Below, piece after piece: positions 1-9,356 of a stretch of DNA of 56,047 nucleotides. This stretch comes from Corallochytrium limacisporum (Eukaryota; Opisthokonta). The position numbers and the translations under genes were made by a program. The stretch is taken from NCBI GenBank assembly GCA_002811645.1, contig PDIP01000135.1, forward strand, positions 1 through 56,047, read 5' to 3'. Position 1 is the first letter of the stretch. Every line of letters begins with the position of its first letter. The notes beneath the pieces are model-generated. The model worked only from the letters and a program-made list of their open reading frames with translations, had not been told where the DNA came from and searched no databases.

Positions 1-504
1 CGCCCCCCCCCCTGCCGCTTTCGCTTTCCTTTTTTCCGAGGCCCTGGGGTAGGCCATCTGGGCATGGCCAGGAAAACTTCTCTCGGGGCGCCTCGTTATC
101 GGTCGCTAATCTGTTGTGTATGACATAGCTCCGGTTTACTACTAACTCTTACTCTGCGTGTGTCCTAGTTCATTTTTCATCAAACGTTGGATTTATCCTA
201 CACAAACAGACATATTGCACCAGCGGCTCATGTTAATATGAAGTTGATCATGACCAGAAACTCACCTATCTGAAACGCGCCATGACGTCATCACCTGCAC
301 ACCGATTTAGCGTCAGTGTTAAAGTTTGGCACAAATAGAGGAAATCTCTTACATATAGGAAAAGTTACAACAATGTGAAAGGCGGAGCCTCAAACGAGAC
401 ACAAAACAACAAGAATGGGAGAAGCAGAATAGGGATCCAACTGCAGCCAGCAACGGGCTTTTGTGAAAGAGTTTAATTTGTCCTTCATTCGCAGACCAAC
501 AGCT
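1..504. other. Intergenic region upstream of first gene
   Basis: No gene is seen here. The segment opens with a run of ten C (3-12), then pyrimidine-rich sequence, and becomes AT-richer towards the first gene. A perfect TGACGTCA palindrome sits at 284-291. The open frame on the minus strand that enters this region is only a shadow of the gene at 505-1239. Confidence 0.6.
284..291. promoter_or_regulatory. CRE-type palindrome (TGACGTCA)
   Basis: A perfect 8-bp CRE/ATF-type bZIP binding palindrome lies about 215 bp upstream of the ATG at 505. Binding is inferred from the motif alone. One 8-mer can occur by chance, but related ACGTCAC elements also sit upstream of the glutamate-cysteine ligase gene. 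Confidence 0.3.
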
Positions 505-1239
505 ATGAGCGACGTTGACCAGGCAGAGTACGACAAGATTCTGGCTGTCCGTAGGGGTGGACTCCGCTTCCGGAGCTTTGCCGGTCGAGGGTCGAATCAA
601 ATAACGGCACATCGCAAGGCACGGAAGCGGAAGGCGACCGCTATGGAATCTCCTTCGTCTGAGTCGTCGATCGATGGCATGGCAGTGACTAGTCCCGGTC
701 CCCGTCGGCCTCCGGGTGACTCCATGGTTATTACCACCACAGCACAAAGTCCCCACAATACTCGCTCTTCGTCGCAAAGCGCCAAAAACAAGCACAAGCA
801 TTCGCGGATATCGTTGGATTCATCGTCTGCAAACAGTTCACCGATGATGAGAGGAACGGGGTCATTCAGCGGTGGTGTGCCCGGTGGCATGGACGTCGTT
901 TCTGAAGATGAGCGCATGACTGGCGAGGATCAGCAGCAGCACCTGAGTATCTCACGGACCATCCGGAGATCGAGCACGGACATGCATGCCCTGGACCGCC
1001 TGCATCCCACGCATGGCTCTGGGCTAGGAGAAAATGTGAACGAAATGCTCCAGCTCCTCGACAGGAACTCCATGACCAAGGCAGAGGCCAAACATATGGT
1101 CCGTCGCACCGAGATTCTGATCGCAGAGCTCAGGCAGGATGCCAAGAGGGGCCATCGGGAAAAGATTCACGCCTTGAATACTAAACTGGAGCGTCTCTCC
1201 GAGTACCATGACATTCCCAGGGTGAGCTGGACGAAGTGA
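505..1239 (+). CDS. Orphan basic/Ser-rich protein, probably nuclear
   Basis: 244 codons from the first in-frame ATG (505); the frame is open further upstream but has no ATG there. I do not recognise the family. The N-terminal 50 residues are basic, with a KARKRK cluster that could be a nuclear localisation signal. The middle is low-complexity Ser/Thr/Pro/Gly. The C-terminal ~60 residues are predicted helical and charged (about residues 175-235), ending in a conserved-looking block around EMLQLLDRNSMTKAEA. This suggests a disordered nuclear protein with one helical interaction module. The last codons contain a donor-like GTGAGC followed 46 nt later by an acceptor-like TTGACAG. If spliced, the final five residues would be replaced by seven others, so the C-terminus is uncertain. 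Confidence 0.65.
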   Translation: MSDVDQAEYDKILAVRRGGLRFRSFAGRGSNQITAHRKARKRKATAMESPSSESSIDGMAVTSPGPRRPPGDSMVITTTAQSPHNTRSSSQSAKNKHKHSRISLDSSSANSSPMMRGTGSFSGGVPGGMDVVSEDERMTGEDQQQHLSISRTIRRSSTDMHALDRLHPTHGSGLGENVNEMLQLLDRNSMTKAEAKHMVRRTEILIAELRQDAKRGHREKIHALNTKLERLSEYHDIPRVSWTK

Positions 1240-2141
1240 AGCGTATGAACATCCTAAACATTGACAGAACAGAGTGTGGTGGGGTGTATGATTTTGTAGA
1301 CGTTAATACAGACAATTTCAAGACATCGTTTCCGTTTCAACGCATTGTTTACAGAGTTGGTTGTGAGCGAGTGCTGTGGAGGCGCCTAGAAGACCATCGG
1401 CACTCAGCAGGACCTTGACGTGGAGTTTTGCGTCTCCTCGCCCGTCCCGAATGTCATATTCACAAATACTAAGTCTTGAGCTCGACAATCTGGAGACAGC
1501 GCACTCACAGGCACAGTGCTAACCTCATCATCTCACCTCAACTCATCCACTTGACGAGGAGTATGGCAGCCCAGGGACGATCCGCGACCCTACCGGCTCA
1601 GTGCGATCACGATTGGTGAAAAAGAACGAAAAAAAGGCTGCCCCGGTCTCCGTGTAACCCACGTACCGGTCCCGGTTGCGGTACGGTTGCGGTTCTTTTC
1701 GTGGTGGACTTAAAATAGGCCCCCAACTTAAATCGCTTAGGGTGTTAGGGGTTTCAGTTTAATTTAAAGCGCGGTAAGGCGGGCAGTCCCCCCCCTCCCC
1801 TCTTTTCTAAAGTAGGGGGAAGCCGGCCGTTTTGGCGCCAAAAGCTCCCCTCCTTCAGAGAGTGGACGTTTGCCTGGCCCCAACTGCACAGGGGAGCACA
1901 ACCGAGGGCTGCGCCCGGTCCTGAAAGGTTTTGGACAGCGGTGATTGTCTTGACCCTTCTCCTTTTTGGCGTTGTGACAGACAGAGACTGCTATTAAGGG
2001 GTGGATCATTTAAAGGTATTTTATTCTCTGTTTGAAATGCCAAGACCATGAACATTAGACTTATTGGTGGTGACAAACCTTGGTACCGTTGGCGAACATC
2101 CTTTTTCAGTGTGGAACCCATTGTGTATTGTGGATATAAAG
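1240..2141. other. Intergenic region with C-run island
   Basis: About 900 bp without a supported gene. It holds an imperfect tandem of CGGTTGCGGT (about 1667-1695) and a pyrimidine-rich island with eight C at 1788-1795, followed by GC-rich sequence to about 1920. The last 200 bp before the next gene are ordinary. Short open frames here have no recognisable content. Confidence 0.5.
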
Positions 2142-2873
2142 ATGCCCGTAGCAGCAGCAAAACCCGCGCCCGGAAGGGCTGAGACCCTCTACAGATTAAC
2201 CACGAAGCTGGCTCTGCATACTGAACTGTGGTTTGCATGGGATCAAGACACTCGGGAGTTGAGCGACAAACACACAGCTGTTCTGGAGCACCTGGTCGAA
2301 AAGGCTCAGTCAGCAACCAAAATCCCAGGACAACTTGCTTCAGTCAAGGGTATGGAACCTTACAGCATGAAGTCACGTTTCGCCGCACTAGCAGGTGGAG
2401 ACGAAGACCTGGCTAAGATCATTGAGAGCGAGTGCAAGCAGTGCATTGCGAGCATCTGCAAGGGACTGGTTGCTGACATTGAGGAGCGTTTGCAGCACCC
2501 AATCGAGGACTACGACCGTGGATTCAAGAGTGAAAGGACAATGAGAGAACTGTTGGACCAGCTTGATGACATGATTGATGATGCCGAGCCAGACTTCAAG
2601 CGCGCCCAGCACAGCGACCCTCGCGGAATTCTGCGTGCCCTGCGTGCCAGCGCCAAGCAAGAGTACTGCGCCGAACTGGAGGAAAAGATTGATTTGCTTC
2701 AGAAAGAGAATGCGAAAGTGGCTCTGGAAGTCGCTGACGCACGGAAGACCATGGAAGACGGTCGGGCAGAGGTCAAGGACAAGACTGGAGACCTGGAAGG
2801 CGCCTACGCGAACGTGCAGGATCCGCTCTGGAGGGAGGTGCCAATGATCATCTTGCAAGGTCTTGGTCAGTAA
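2142..2873 (+). CDS. Coiled-coil protein, possible Nnf1/PMF1 kinetochore subunit
   Basis: 243 codons from the first ATG in frame (2142, MPVAAAK); the frame is open upstream only through a non-ATG codon. The protein is almost entirely helical. An N-terminal half with spaced hydrophobics contains a segment resembling ADIEERLQ...L..LDDMIDDAE. It is followed by a predicted coiled coil (about residues 175-230, heptads around KIDLLQKENAKVALEV). The order helical head, L..LD.h..EA core, then a C-terminal coil with an EN pair recalls Nnf1/PMF1 of the Mis12 kinetochore complex, and length is similar to that family. This is a by-eye pattern resemblance; a generic coiled-coil protein remains possible. 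The stop is followed closely by purine-rich sequence, and the convergent KHDC4-like gene ends 108 bp away. Confidence 0.6.
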   Translation: MPVAAAKPAPGRAETLYRLTTKLALHTELWFAWDQDTRELSDKHTAVLEHLVEKAQSATKIPGQLASVKGMEPYSMKSRFAALAGGDEDLAKIIESECKQCIASICKGLVADIEERLQHPIEDYDRGFKSERTMRELLDQLDDMIDDAEPDFKRAQHSDPRGILRALRASAKQEYCAELEEKIDLLQKENAKVALEVADARKTMEDGRAEVKDKTGDLEGAYANVQDPLWREVPMIILQGLGQ

Positions 2874-2981
2874 AGAAAAAGACAACTCAAAAATTACACA
2901 CGAAACGAAATATCCTTCCTGTAAATCCTTGCTGTGAACATGAAATTCGATCTATGATATGTTACAAAAAGCTTGTCCAAC

Positions 2982-4112
2982 TTAGTGATGGTCACGTCTG
3001 TTGCCTGCCCCACTGCCCGATGTTTCTGAGGAGTAGTACTGCTGGTGGTAATAGTAGTTCTTGTAGTACTCTTCCCACTGTCGCCTCTGCTCTGGGTCCA
3101 TGGAATCCCAGTCCATTTGTTGTTGTTGCTGCTGCTGATGGTCACCAGATCTATCCTGAGCGCGTTCCAATGCGGCACGGTCCTGCTCCAGGCAGGCCAC
3201 CAGCGATTCTGTGAGCTTTTTAGCTAGAGCAAGGGCTTCAGGGTCTGTATGCTCGAGCGCAATGTAGATTGATGACTGCGGATCATCGTGCTTCGGTTCC
3301 ACACTGATCCGACAGCCTGTCACCCGTCCAATGTACCGCACGTTCGTACCCTTGCTGCCAATCAACTTGGCCTTAATTTTGAGATCGGGTACGTCGCATT
3401 GACGAAACCGGACCTCGACTCGCTCTTCCCGTATCCGACCATCCCTTGAGGGCAAAGGGAAGCGCTCCATATCATGAACGGGACCCCCTGTGTGTGTGGG
3501 CGTAATCCGGGCCTGGTGATCCTCCGAATAAGAGTGGTCCCTTCCGAGATTACCGAACTGTGGGTGATTGTCCATGGGTCCGTCATTCATGGCCTCGTAG
3601 ATATGGTCTATCGCCTGTTTCACTTCTTCAAGTTTTCGCGACTGCAGATGCACGTGCAATGGTTTCTCGTCCGCACCAAAACGCGATCGGTCCTCGTCAT
3701 TGGCCATGTATCGTCCCTTCACCGTAAGAGCCGTGCCCGTTCGGTTTAGCACATCATCAGAGAAAAACGGTCTCGTGATCTTTCTCCGTTTTGGAGCGTC
3801 ATTGATGTCAATCTCGGCGCTCCAAGGTTTCTGTATGCCTTCTTCGTAGTTTACCTTGACGCCAATATGATATAAATCTACAGGTATGCCAGTATCTGCT
3901 GTTTGGTCTACTTCCTTCTCTTGATTTGCTGCGATCTCTTGCGGTTCTGTCTTTGGTGAAATCGGCCTTTCATGAATAAGGTCTTTGCTCTCCGTCTGCT
4001 CGGCACTTCTCTGCTTTGCTATGTTCTTGGCTCTCATCAAGGCTTCCATGCGTGCTGCTGCCAGCTGCGACGCCATGGACACGGCCGGTTTGCCGTCGTC
4101 CTTGTCTGACAT
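2982..4112 (-). CDS. KHDC4: KHDC4/BLOM7-like KH-domain RNA-binding protein
   Basis: 376 residues, start ATG at 4112, stop TAA. The pattern matches KHDC4 (BLOM7, KIAA0907), a splicing-associated KH protein. There is an Ala/Met-rich N-terminal helix. A divergent first KH module (about 100-175) begins with the family-typical EIDINDAP and contains the TxKGRYM...DEKPLHVHL core. The second KH domain (about 235-312) carries the GxxG-type loop IGSKGTN at 251-257 and ends in a PEALALAKKLTESL helix. The C-terminus has seven Gln (326-332) and a Tyr-rich stretch (349-360), a prion-like tail. Role in family: RNA binding coupled to pre-mRNA splicing in the nucleus. The gene is divergent from LYAR across a 663-bp promoter region. 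Confidence 0.75.
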   Translation of the reverse strand: MSDKDDGKPAVSMASQLAAARMEALMRAKNIAKQRSAEQTESKDLIHERPISPKTEPQEIAANQEKEVDQTADTGIPVDLYHIGVKVNYEEGIQKPWSAEIDINDAPKRRKITRPFFSDDVLNRTGTALTVKGRYMANDEDRSRFGADEKPLHVHLQSRKLEEVKQAIDHIYEAMNDGPMDNHPQFGNLGRDHSYSEDHQARITPTHTGGPVHDMERFPLPSRDGRIREERVEVRFRQCDVPDLKIKAKLIGSKGTNVRYIGRVTGCRISVEPKHDDPQSSIYIALEHTDPEALALAKKLTESLVACLEQDRAALERAQDRSGDHQQQQQQQMDWDSMDPEQRRQWEEYYKNYYYHQQYYSSETSGSGAGNRRDHH

Positions 4113-4775
4113 TGTGCAGTTGTAACTTTGCTACATTTGTGTAATCGCACGTATGCGTCCTTCTACCCAGTAGTTACGTGTACGATCAAACCCTAATCAT
4201 CACTTTCCTGCATAGCTATGACGGCCTCAACCAACATGAAGTCAGTGAAATTTTTGCAATCTCCTTCGAATAGCAGCGTGCTATCCTCGGGCCTCAACCG
4301 CGCAGCAAGCAGCAAGCAAGTCTCGGACCGCAGCTCCCCCACAAGTAGGCCCCGGGCAGCGGGAAACAGCGGAGCCATTTTCAGACAAGACCCGTATGTC
4401 CGCTCCACGTTGCCCCCACTTTCCCCTTCCACGCGAGACCCACCCACGGAACCGAAATTGACGACTGCGGGTCTCTCTCGTGCTTTCGCGTGGTCAACTT
4501 GTGGAATTATGCAAGGCCATCCTTCCCTTCGAGCTTCTTTTTGTGGCTTTGTAAACAATTAGCTATTAAGAGGGTGCATTCAATCTTCAGATAAGCAAGT
4601 TTGCCAAAAACGAAAGAGCGATTCACCAGCACACAGAGACGGGTGACTATCGGAAAAGTTACAACACTGTGTTCCATGCGCATAATGTTAAAGAGGCTAT
4701 TTTAATGAATTGATAGAAACGAAGGGAATTTTCAGTCTGAGAAATAGCAGCCATTCATTTGTCATCTTTTAAGCC
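4113..4775. promoter_or_regulatory. Divergent promoter region KHDC4/LYAR
   Basis: A 663-bp gap between two divergent starts must hold both promoters. The KHDC4-proximal half is GC-richer with a few pyrimidine tracts (about 4400-4430). The LYAR-proximal part (4600-4770) is AT-rich. Unlike most divergent gaps in this window it has no G or C run of six or more. No specific element is identified. Confidence 0.4.
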
Positions 4776-5240
4776 ATGGTATCCTTCTATTGTGACGCTT
4801 GTCAGGACACCGTCAAACTTCCAAAGGTCGACAATCACGTGAAGCGATGTCGTGATTGTTGGGTTCTGACATGCATCGACTGCTCCACAGCTTTCGAAGG
4901 AGAAGCATTCCGTGAACACAAGACCTGCATCTCTGAGGCCGAAAAATACCAGAAATCTCTGTACAAGGGACCAAAGGGTGCCGATGCTAAGAACAAAGGT
5001 GAGAAGAAACAGGAGCAGTGGATCGCACTACTGTCCGCGGTGGCCGCTAAGGAACAGGATCCAAAGCTCAGAAGCATGCTGAACCAGATCTGCGATCAGC
5101 CTAATGTGCCTCGTAAGGAGAAGAAGTTCAACAACTGGGCATCAAATAGTATGCGGGTAAGGGATCCCAAGATATTGGCCAAGCTTTGGCAGCGGTTTGC
5201 CGAGGCTCTGGAGGGTGCGAAAAAAGGACCTTCCAACGGA

Positions 5241-5271
<31 letters not shown>

Positions 5272-5579
5272 CTGACCCCGAGCAACCGAGGGAAGGAGAA
5301 AAATCAAAGAAGGAGGCAAATCAGTCCGACAAAAAGAGCAGCAAGATTTCATCAAGCTCATCAATCGAATTGATCGCTGCGGTGGCAGTCAAGATCTTGA
5401 AGAAGAAAGGGGAGGCCATAAGGCCTAGCAAACTGGCGCCGAAGGTAGTCAAGAGGATCAAGAAGTCAGGCTCGGAAAAGGTTCCCAAGGAGAGTGATGT
5501 TGAAGAGGCCCTGCTGGTCATGGCCCAAAACGGCTCTGAGGGACTGGCTCTGAAGGGCAAACGCATTACTGTGGCATGA
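4776..5579 (+). CDS. LYAR: LYAR-type zinc-finger nucleolar protein
   Basis: 267 residues from ATG 4776 (context AAGCCATGG). The N-terminus carries the two C2HC fingers that define the LYAR family: C6, C9, H21, C25 and C33, C36, H48, C51. Next come a lysine-rich region with a conserved KKEQWIALLS-like segment (about 75-90), eight Gln at 156-163 encoded by pure CAG (5241-5264), and a Lys/Ser-rich linker. A C-terminal helical domain (about 190-267) resembles the winged-helix-like C-terminal module of some LYAR proteins. Family role: nucleolar factor in pre-rRNA processing and transcription. It ends only 18 bp from the stop of the convergent membrane-protein gene, so their 3' UTRs must overlap. 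Confidence 0.85.
5241..5264 (+). repeat. (CAG)8 polyglutamine microsatellite in LYAR
   Basis: Eight uninterrupted CAG codons in the LYAR linker encode Gln 156-163. Pure trinucleotide repeats of this kind are often length-polymorphic. Confidence 0.9.
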
Positions 5580-5597
5580 GACTGCCATGTAGAAGAC

Positions 5598-6116
5598 TTA
5601 GCAATTGAAGGACGACATCAGACGCTCACGGACGTCCCAAGGCTCACTGAATCTCCAATGTTCGTGGAACGTCCAAGTCTCCTGGAATGCCCAATGTTTG
5701 TAGATCATTCTGATCACGAAGCCGATAAAGAAGAGTTTGACCAAGTACGATAGTGAGAATAACATCGCTTGTAGCGCAATGGATACAGCCAGCAACATCG
5801 GCTGGTTCCGTACAGCAATGTAGCACAGATCTAGTACTGCCTTCAGGGGATCTTCTTCGAAGGGATCGGGAACTGGAACAGTTTGAGTCGAAGCATCTAT
5901 GCAGACTGGACGGGGTGGAACTGCGCTGGGCTGGGATCCAGCATCAGTCGAGGATGTGTGTGATCCATGACTATACCATGCCCAATCGTCATCGCCTAGG
6001 TTTGCCCGGGGTGATGTTGGTCGCGAACCATGAGCTGACTGACTGCCATGAGCTGCTTGGCTGCCCGAAGGAGGCAGGTGACTGTGTGGATTTACACTCT
6101 CTCCGCCACCCATCAT
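5598..6116 (-). CDS. Small membrane protein with C-terminal W-x-F-x-E repeats
   Basis: 172 residues from the first ATG (6116; two consecutive ATGs), stop TAA. Family not recognised. The first ~100 residues are disordered and rich in Ser, His, Gly and Pro. A hydrophobic region at about 105-150 (around LLAVSIALQAMLFSLSYLV and KLFFIGFVIRMIY) gives one long or two short transmembrane helices. After it comes a four-fold hexapeptide repeat: HWAFQE, TWTFHE, HWRFSE, PWDVRE (5625-5696). The same frame is the only one with this membrane-protein pattern; longer frames on the other strand look random. A tail-anchored or hairpin membrane protein with an amphipathic aromatic tail is a fair description; no function can be assigned. 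Confidence 0.6.
   Translation of the reverse strand: MMGGGESVNPHSHLPPSGSQAAHGSQSAHGSRPTSPRANLGDDDWAWYSHGSHTSSTDAGSQPSAVPPRPVCIDASTQTVPVPDPFEEDPLKAVLDLCYIAVRNQPMLLAVSIALQAMLFSLSYLVKLFFIGFVIRMIYKHWAFQETWTFHEHWRFSEPWDVRERLMSSFNC
5625..5696 (-). repeat. Four 18-bp units encoding x-W-x-F/V-x-E
   Basis: Four tandem, diverged 18-bp units encode HWAFQE, TWTFHE, HWRFSE and PWDVRE immediately after the hydrophobic region. Trp recurs at position 2 and Glu at position 6 in all four; position 4 is Phe in three and Val in the last. Confidence 0.75.
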
Positions 6117-7485
6117 CACCGTCGCCGTGGTTCAGGTATCAGGTGTGGGTTTCCACTAAGTGGTGTGCAATCTACATCAAACTAGCATTTTCATCACTTT
6201 CGCAACATGCAGATCCCTCGAAGTACCCTAGAGAACCCCATATAGATGATCATACAGTACATACATTCACACTCCACATCACACACACCTCTATTCATCG
6301 CCTGTATCATTTCTCAGGTCCTTACGGCATGCTAAGACCAAGGCTCTTGCGTATTGCTCTCGGGGCAGGGGCTACCAAGTGTATTAGATGTGATGAACCG
6401 TACGGAAGATTGCAGGAAAACGTGAGGATCTTCCTCCTCCCCCCTGGCGCAAATGTCCCTACGCCTGCCACATCAGTCTAATCAAACACTCAATCAGAGA
6501 ATATAGAACTCCAACTGATTCAATCCACCGGCGGTATCCATCGCAGTCACTCCCCCCCCCTAGGGGCTTCCCCTGGCTCTATGTATGCATTTTTCTATTG
6601 TACTTCCCTCCGCAGTACTTTGAGTAAGGGAACGGTGGACCGGCTGCTGTGATTCGCTGGTTTTGGCCAATCGTGGAGCGTTCCTGCGCCTCAAAGGCAA
6701 AAGAGGCAGTGAAAACGCTTAAAAAATTTCCCCAGGCTATCGTCTCCTCGTGTTTCGCTGAGACCATTACAGTATCCCTCTCCTGAATAAAGGCCGAAAG
6801 AAATATTGCGCTCTGTCATATATAATATACTAACAATTTCACTCATAAATTTGCTGTACGCCAGCACCTTGGCATTGTTTATTTTCTTGGGGGCCGAGGA
6901 AACATCGGCCCAGGCAAGTCGCCCAGCGTCCAAACGCTTTCTACCTTTTTTCTCGGCGGTGGACGACGGGAGAGGGGGGGGGAGTTCCCCACAGTGGACA
7001 CGCGCAGGGAGCTATCGACAAGGATTGCAGAGTTAGAAACTTGCGAACGGTGTTCCAGGAAGAAAAAACGCCTCCTTCATTTTCCTTTCGATCGGGGTGG
7101 AGACCCCGGTGTGTTTTTGCCTTTTTTTTTTTTCTTTTCATTCCCTGGTGGAAAATAAATCCTTCACTGTCCCGCGCCATCCAACCAAGGCGGAACATAG
7201 CGAGGGGGGACCGGTCACAGACCCGCCTTTTTAACCCGACAACCAGAGAATGGGAGACCCCCCTTCGGTTCGCTTGCGCCGTGTTGCGGTTTTGTTTTCT
7301 TGGTGGCCTTTGGGTTGGCACTTCCTTCAGTGCTGTTCCAACTTGGCACGGACAGGTAGTTCAGGACTTGGGTTTGTTTCAACATGCTACCTGTGGTACT
7401 TCCGCAATCTACTTTTGTAGTCTGTCTGTGCATATAGTAAGCACAGGGAGTCCAGTAGAGATTAAAGTGAGAAAACAACACAAAC
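6117..7485. other. Divergent intergenic region with C- and G-run islands
   Basis: 1.37 kb between the membrane-protein start and the CAP start. Near 6540-6580 there is a C9 run (6552-6560) followed by TAGGGGCTTCCCC. Around 6974-6982 lies a G9 run, and near 7125-7134 a long T run. Open frames here lack any family signal. The last 150 bp upstream of CAP are mixed and probably hold its promoter and 5' UTR. Confidence 0.5.
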
Positions 7486-8934
7486 ATGACTGATTTGACT
7501 GCTTTGGTTCAACGACTTGAGGTCGTTGCAGTGCGCATGGAGAAGGCACTTACTACCGGTGGCCCAGGTCCTGCAGGAGGCGCCGGCGATGACGATGATC
7601 TCCCTCGCTGGATGGACGAGTACGACGAATTCCTCAATACCAAGGTCAAGGAATTCATTGCCAAGAGTGAGGCCCTCGGTGGTGATGTGGCTGAACAGGC
7701 TGCCATTGTCAAGGCTGCCTTTGATGCCCAGCGCCAGTTCCTGGTCGTTGCTGCCACCAGCAAGAAGCCTTCAGACGCTGACCTGCCTAAGGTCTTAGAG
7801 CCCACTAGCTCCAAACTTATGGCGGTTCAGCAGTTCCGGGAAGATCACCGTAAGTCCAAGGAGTTCAACCACTTGAGTGCCGTTAGCGAAGGTATTCCTG
7901 CCTTGGGATGGGTTATGGCCCCTGGCAAACCAAGTGCACATGTGATGGACATGAAGGCCAGCGGTGAGTTCTATGCTAACCGCGTGCTCAAGGAATTCAG
8001 GGAGAAGGATGACAAGCACGTCAAGTGGTCCGTCAGCTGGATGCAGCTGCTCGTGGCACTGAGTGAGTACTGCAAGCAGAACTTCCCCGGTGGTCTTGTG
8101 TGGAACAACGCCGGTGGTGATGCCGTGGCCAAGGCTTCGAGTCTTGGAGGTGCAGCCCCAGCTGCTGCTCCGGCTGCTGCAGGCGGTGCTCCCCCACCGC
8201 CTCCTATGCCAACCGAAGACCTGGTAGCCAAGCGTCAGGCGGCTCAGGGTGGTGCCAAGCCAGCTGATGGAGGTATGTCTTCCGTGTTTGGAGAATTGTC
8301 TAAGGGTCTCGACGTGACCAGGGGTTTGAAGAAGGTCACCGCGGACATGCAAACGCACAAGAACCCGAACCTGCGCGCTGGATCCACCGCTCCGGCCAAG
8401 ACAGCCAAGGCCCCTGCTGCATCCGCTGCTGCCCGTGGACCGGCCAAGAAGGGACCGCCTAAGCTCGAGCAGCAGGGTAACAAGTGGATTGTGGAGAATC
8501 AAGACAACAACAAGAACATTGTCATTGAGGGAGTCGATCGGGGACACAGTATTTACATCTACAAATGTGACAATTGTGCCATTCAGGTCAAGGGCAAGTG
8601 CAACAACATTATCCTGGACACCTGCAAGAAGACGGGTATCGTGTTCGAGAACCTGGTAAGCGGCTTTGAGAGTGTGAACAACCAGAGCGTACAGGTCCAG
8701 GTCCTTGGTTCCGTGCCCATCTTCTCCATCGACAAGACTGACGGCATCCATCTGTACCTCTCTAAGGAGGCTTTGACCGCTGAGATCGTCAGTGCCAAGA
8801 GTTCTGAGATGAATGTCAGCATTCCTGGTGCGTCTGCGGACGACGACATGATCGAGACCCCTCTACCGGAGCAATTCCGCACTACCTTCAATGGCAAGCA
8901 GTTCGTTACCACTGCCGTGGAGCATGCTGGATGA
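7486..8934 (+). CDS. CAP1: Adenylyl cyclase-associated protein (CAP)
   Basis: 482 residues from ATG 7486. The architecture is the full CAP family order. An N-terminal oligomerisation/helical-folded domain (about 1-220) begins with LVQRLEVVAVRMEKAL. An Ala/Pro-rich linker holds the proline tract PPPPPMP (about 237-243). A WH2-like actin-binding segment has GLKKV near residue 282. The C-terminal CARP beta-helix domain (about 325-482) shows the KWIVENQ, NIVIEG and VQVQVLGSVP strands. The end, VEHAG, matches the short conserved tail of CAPs. Family role: actin monomer recycling with cofilin, cytosolic. It lies upstream of GCL on the same strand, 1.9 kb apart. A small hairpin (GGCGC-TCAC-GCGCC) follows about 20 bp after the stop. 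Confidence 0.93.
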   Translation: MTDLTALVQRLEVVAVRMEKALTTGGPGPAGGAGDDDDLPRWMDEYDEFLNTKVKEFIAKSEALGGDVAEQAAIVKAAFDAQRQFLVVAATSKKPSDADLPKVLEPTSSKLMAVQQFREDHRKSKEFNHLSAVSEGIPALGWVMAPGKPSAHVMDMKASGEFYANRVLKEFREKDDKHVKWSVSWMQLLVALSEYCKQNFPGGLVWNNAGGDAVAKASSLGGAAPAAAPAAAGGAPPPPPMPTEDLVAKRQAAQGGAKPADGGMSSVFGELSKGLDVTRGLKKVTADMQTHKNPNLRAGSTAPAKTAKAPAASAAARGPAKKGPPKLEQQGNKWIVENQDNNKNIVIEGVDRGHSIYIYKCDNCAIQVKGKCNNIILDTCKKTGIVFENLVSGFESVNNQSVQVQVLGSVPIFSIDKTDGIHLYLSKEALTAEIVSAKSSEMNVSIPGASADDDMIETPLPEQFRTTFNGKQFVTTAVEHAG

Positions 8935-9340
8935 AGCAACCCTGTCTCTCTTTAGGCGCTCACGCGCCATCAATACTCAACAACCCATGCAAGGGATTAT
9001 AAGCAATATTAAACTACACTATGGCACAGCCGATTTGGTTGCAAAGATCTAGTATTGGCCATAGCCCAGGAGCCATCACATAATGACCGCTCCACGGCTA
9101 CCTGTTTAGAACGGGTTTCTCAACTTCTCAGCAAGCACGTACGCGACCCAATCACGAACCGTGCCGCTTACGCTGATCGCTACCCTTCTCTTAGTCACAC
9201 TCACTCACTCACACACACTCGCTCGCGCGCACGCTTTCCTTTTTTCCTTTGCCGGACCGGCCCACCCTTGACCGCGGTCCTTGTTCCCTCCTGCCCCGCT
9301 CCTTGCTCGCCGCCCTGCTGGTGATGCATCGACCCGGCGG

Positions 9341-9356
9341 TGTGTGTGTGTGTGTG
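9341..9356. repeat. (TG)8 microsatellite
   Basis: Eight uninterrupted TG units in the GC-rich intergenic island upstream of the glutamate-cysteine ligase gene. Confidence 0.9.

Noticed and set aside
5753-6481. A 242-codon plus-strand frame over the membrane-protein gene
   Set aside because: Shadow of the minus-strand gene plus random sequence; no family features, no transmembrane pattern.
7795-8751. A 318-codon antisense frame over CAP
   Set aside because: Mirror of a biased-codon gene; the sense strand gives a complete CAP protein.
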